The notes beneath the pieces are model-generated. The model saw nothing but the letters and a program-made list of their open reading frames with translations, did not search any database and had not been told where the DNA came from. Shown here one piece after another: positions 5,449 through 7,254 of a stretch of 7,254 nucleotides of DNA (positions within the stretch are counted from its first letter, which is position 1; every line of letters begins with the position of its first letter). Source of the DNA: Pseudomonadota bacterium (lineage in GTDB: Bacteria > Pseudomonadota > Gammaproteobacteria > Acidithiobacillales > Acidithiobacillaceae); contig JAKCBU010000049.1 in NCBI GenBank assembly GCA_021839095.1, positions 1 to 7,254 on the forward strand. Reading direction: 5' to 3'. A program made the translations under genes and the position numbers.

Positions 5449-6533
5449 TGTCTGTGTGGAAGCGGGCCGCACTGCTGTTTACCTGGGTCATGTCCATGGC
5501 GAGTCTTGCCGCCTGCAGCGAGTCACCCCCCGCAGCTTCGCCGCCGACCCCGAGTGAAGTCCAGGCGCCGGTGATCCAGACGGAAAGCCGAAGCCTGGCT
5601 ACTTTCGCCCAGGTCCCCGGTACCGTCACCGCGCGCCGGCAAGTACAACTCAGTTCGCGCCTCAGTGGGTACATCCACAATCTGAGCGCACGCGACGGGC
5701 AGGCCGTCGAGGCTGGGCAATTGCTCTTTGAAGTCGATCCGGCGGATGTGCTGGGACAGTTGCGGCAGGCGCAAGCGGGACTGAGTGAGGCGGAGTCCGC
5801 ACTCACGGAGGCCCGTTCCAACTATGAACGGTTTGGGGCGCTCTACGCCCAACGGGCCATTCCGGAAAAACAGTGGGATCAAGTCAAGTCCGGTTATGCC
5901 ATGGCGCGGGCCCGGGCCGCCGCCGCTCGAGCCGCCATCGCTATCGCGCGATCGCAATTGCGCTATGCGCGGGTGACCGCGCCATTCTCCGGTATCGTCA
6001 CCCGCAAATTCATGCAAAATGGTGATCTCGCCTCCCCTGGCCGGCCTATCCTGGCGTTGGCTGATCTGTCGGGGCTGGAAGTTCAGTGCAGTGTCAGCAG
6101 CGACCTGTATCGACGCCTGCGCATCGGCCAGCGTGTCGCGGTTCTGTCCGAGGGGCGCAGGGTTTCCGCAACGGTTCTCGATTTGGTCGGTGCGGCAGAC
6201 GCGAAGACCCACGGTCATCTGGTCAAGCTCGATTTAGCCGCAGGTGGCGCGCTGCAGGCTGGGGACTATGTGCGCGTGGAGGTGCCGGTTGCCCGGCGCT
6301 CGGTCATCGTGATACCCGCTGCGGCGTTGCTGGACCGAGCCGGCATTCCCGGTGTTTTCGTGGTCGACGCGCAAGGGATCGCGCATTATCGCATGGTGCG
6401 GGCGGGTCAAAGCGTGCCGGGAGGCGTAGAGATTCTTGCTGGTCTGGGCGCTGGAGAAACCGTGGTCGTGGGGAACCTCAGCGCAGTGAACAATGGGGAT
6501 CGCATTGCGTCTTCGAGACTGGTCCATGGCTGA
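5448..6533 (+). CDS. RND efflux periplasmic adaptor (membrane fusion protein), lipoprotein
   Basis: A 361-residue adaptor that would link the inner-membrane pump to the outer membrane channel. The N-terminus MSVWKRAALLFTWVMSMASLAAC is a lipoprotein signal with lipobox LAAC, so C23 is the likely lipidated residue. It is followed by a Pro/Ser/Ala-rich linker. Next come the first half of the lipoyl-like domain (VPGTVTARRQVQLSSRLSGYI to GQAVEAGQLLFEVDP, about 57-98), an Ala/Arg/Glu-rich coiled-coil hairpin (about 100-170), the second lipoyl half (RYARVTAPFSGIVTRKFMQNGDLASPG), a beta-barrel part, and a membrane-proximal end (IPAAALL to ETVVVGNL). AAGGAG (5435-5440) sits 7 bases before the ATG, which overlaps the upstream TGA by one base; its end overlaps the pump gene by eight. 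The domain order is that of the AcrA/HlyD-type family. Nothing marks it as metal-specific, as no Met- or His-rich segment is seen. Confidence 0.92.
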   Translation: MSVWKRAALLFTWVMSMASLAACSESPPAASPPTPSEVQAPVIQTESRSLATFAQVPGTVTARRQVQLSSRLSGYIHNLSARDGQAVEAGQLLFEVDPADVLGQLRQAQAGLSEAESALTEARSNYERFGALYAQRAIPEKQWDQVKSGYAMARARAAAARAAIAIARSQLRYARVTAPFSGIVTRKFMQNGDLASPGRPILALADLSGLEVQCSVSSDLYRRLRIGQRVAVLSEGRRVSATVLDLVGAADAKTHGHLVKLDLAAGGALQAGDYVRVEVPVARRSVIVIPAAALLDRAGIPGVFVVDAQGIAHYRMVRAGQSVPGGVEILAGLGAGETVVVGNLSAVNNGDRIASSRLVHG

Positions 6534-7254
6534 ACCGGCGCAGCGGCATAATCTGGCGGGACGGCTCGCGCAGTCGTTCTATCAGTCGAAGATCACCGCA
6601 TTGATAATGATGGCCATTGCCTTGTTCGGAACCTTGGCTGTACTGGTGACGCCGCGTCTTTATAACCCTGAGATCGTCGTGCCCGCAGCGGAAATATTTG
6701 TCATGCGGCCGGGTTCCGACAGTACGGAGATTCATCGTCTGGTCGTTCGTCCACTGGAATCTCTGATGGCTTCCTTGCCAGGAGTGCATCACACCTTCGG
6801 TTATGCCGTCAATGACATGGGAGTCGTCACGGTGGAGTTCCGGGTGGGGGCGAATGAAGAAAAGAGTCTTCTGGAGGTCTATAACCAGCTCAGCCGGAAT
6901 ATGGACAAGATGCCGCCGGGTACGGAACAGCCCCTGGTGAAGTCGATAGGGATTAATGACGTTCCCATCATGTCGGTAACCCTGAGTTCCAGTCATCTGA
7001 CGCCTTTGGCGTTGCGTCAGGTGGGCGTGCGGTTTCTGGATCAACTGCAGAATGTTCCCGATGTGGCTAATGCCGAGGTCATCGGGGGCCGTGCCATGGC
7101 GGTCAATATCTGGCTGAATCCCTCCAAGCTGGCCAGCGTGGGCCTTAGTCTGCAGGATATCCGGCGAGCGCTGAAAGGCGGTAATGTCATCCTGCCGGGT
7201 GGCAACCTGGTACGCAACAATCGGGAGATTCCCCTGCGTATCCGTGGGGCGGTG
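6526..7254 (+). CDS. RND efflux pump inner-membrane subunit (AcrB-type ACR_tran family), N-terminal part
   Basis: The first 243 residues are present and the frame is open to the window edge; full members have about 1,000-1,100 residues. A short cytoplasmic start leads into the first membrane helix (about 22-42, KITALIMMAIALFGTLAVLV). The periplasmic porter domain then follows, with NPEIVVPAAEIFVMRPGSDS, VVRPLESLMASLPGV, VVTVEFRVG, YNQLSRNMDKMPPGT and PLVKSIGINDVPI. This pattern matches proton-driven RND exporters. In place of the hydrophobe-exporter start I recall (AcrB FIDRPIFAWVIAI), the helix is preceded by AQSFYQSK, which suggests a less-studied clade. The ATG at 6526 overlaps the adaptor stop by 8 bases, with only a weak GAGA ahead (6514-6517), pointing to translational coupling. 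The transmembrane charge-relay Asp/Lys residues lie beyond the window, so substrate class (drug, metal or other) cannot be judged. Confidence 0.9.
   Translation, partial: MAEPAQRHNLAGRLAQSFYQSKITALIMMAIALFGTLAVLVTPRLYNPEIVVPAAEIFVMRPGSDSTEIHRLVVRPLESLMASLPGVHHTFGYAVNDMGVVTVEFRVGANEEKSLLEVYNQLSRNMDKMPPGTEQPLVKSIGINDVPIMSVTLSSSHLTPLALRQVGVRFLDQLQNVPDVANAEVIGGRAMAVNIWLNPSKLASVGLSLQDIRRALKGGNVILPGGNLVRNNREIPLRIRGAV

Noticed and set aside
4291..5472. Long minus-strand open frame of 393 codons opposite the TolC-family gene
   Set aside because: It has no recognisable domain and is His/Arg/Gly-rich, as expected of an antisense shadow of GC-rich coding DNA. The plus strand encodes a clear family member.

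Overview
The window looks like chromosomal DNA of a proteobacterium that makes ubiquinone. Gene content and protein style best fit an Acidithiobacillus-like sulfur oxidiser. This rests on recognition, not on a search: a canonical UbiD, a TcdA-like ThiF-family tail, an ArsR regulator of apparent SqrR/BigR (persulfide-sensing) type, and an RND efflux operon. Base composition is moderately GC-rich, with sharply AT-rich promoter regions.

Left part (1-3146, all + strand). The window opens in the 3' end of a ThiF/TcdA-type gene. Its coding sequence contains a very GC-rich, near-perfect inverted repeat. After a 109-base gap with a TATAAT element inside a dyad come three closely spaced genes: a stand-alone SCP2 lipid-binding domain protein, a PhnD-like substrate-binding-fold protein with no signal peptide, and ubiD. 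The first two are separated by 11 bases, with the ribosome binding site of the second lying on the stop codon of the first. ubiD follows 24 bases later and may also have its own promoter, which would give a leaderless mRNA. UbiD decarboxylates the prenylated hydroxybenzoate intermediate of ubiquinone. The known ubiquinone accessory factors UbiJ and UbiT carry SCP2 domains, so the SCP2 protein may bind quinone intermediates (inference).

Middle (3147-3456). On the minus strand is a complete tRNA-Gly(CCC) with encoded CCA, its own promoter and an intrinsic terminator. Bases 3147-3230, downstream of ubiD, hold nothing I can name beyond a short palindrome.

Right part (3457-7254, + strand). An ArsR-family regulator has only two cysteines, 66 residues apart, the same spacing as the dithiol pair of SqrR and BigR. 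A 261-base gap follows. It holds a promoter overlapped by an AT-rich dyad, a short GC palindrome and a strong 14-bp hairpin in the presumed leader. Then comes a tripartite RND efflux operon: a TolC-family outer membrane protein, a lipoprotein periplasmic adaptor, and the N-terminal third of the inner-membrane RND pump, which runs off the window. The three genes overlap by 1 and 8 bases, so they are probably translationally coupled. The simplest reading is that the ArsR protein represses its own gene and the efflux operon, and releases DNA on reactive sulfur or oxidant stress. That link is inferred from gene order, the cysteine spacing and a shared AT-rich octamer.
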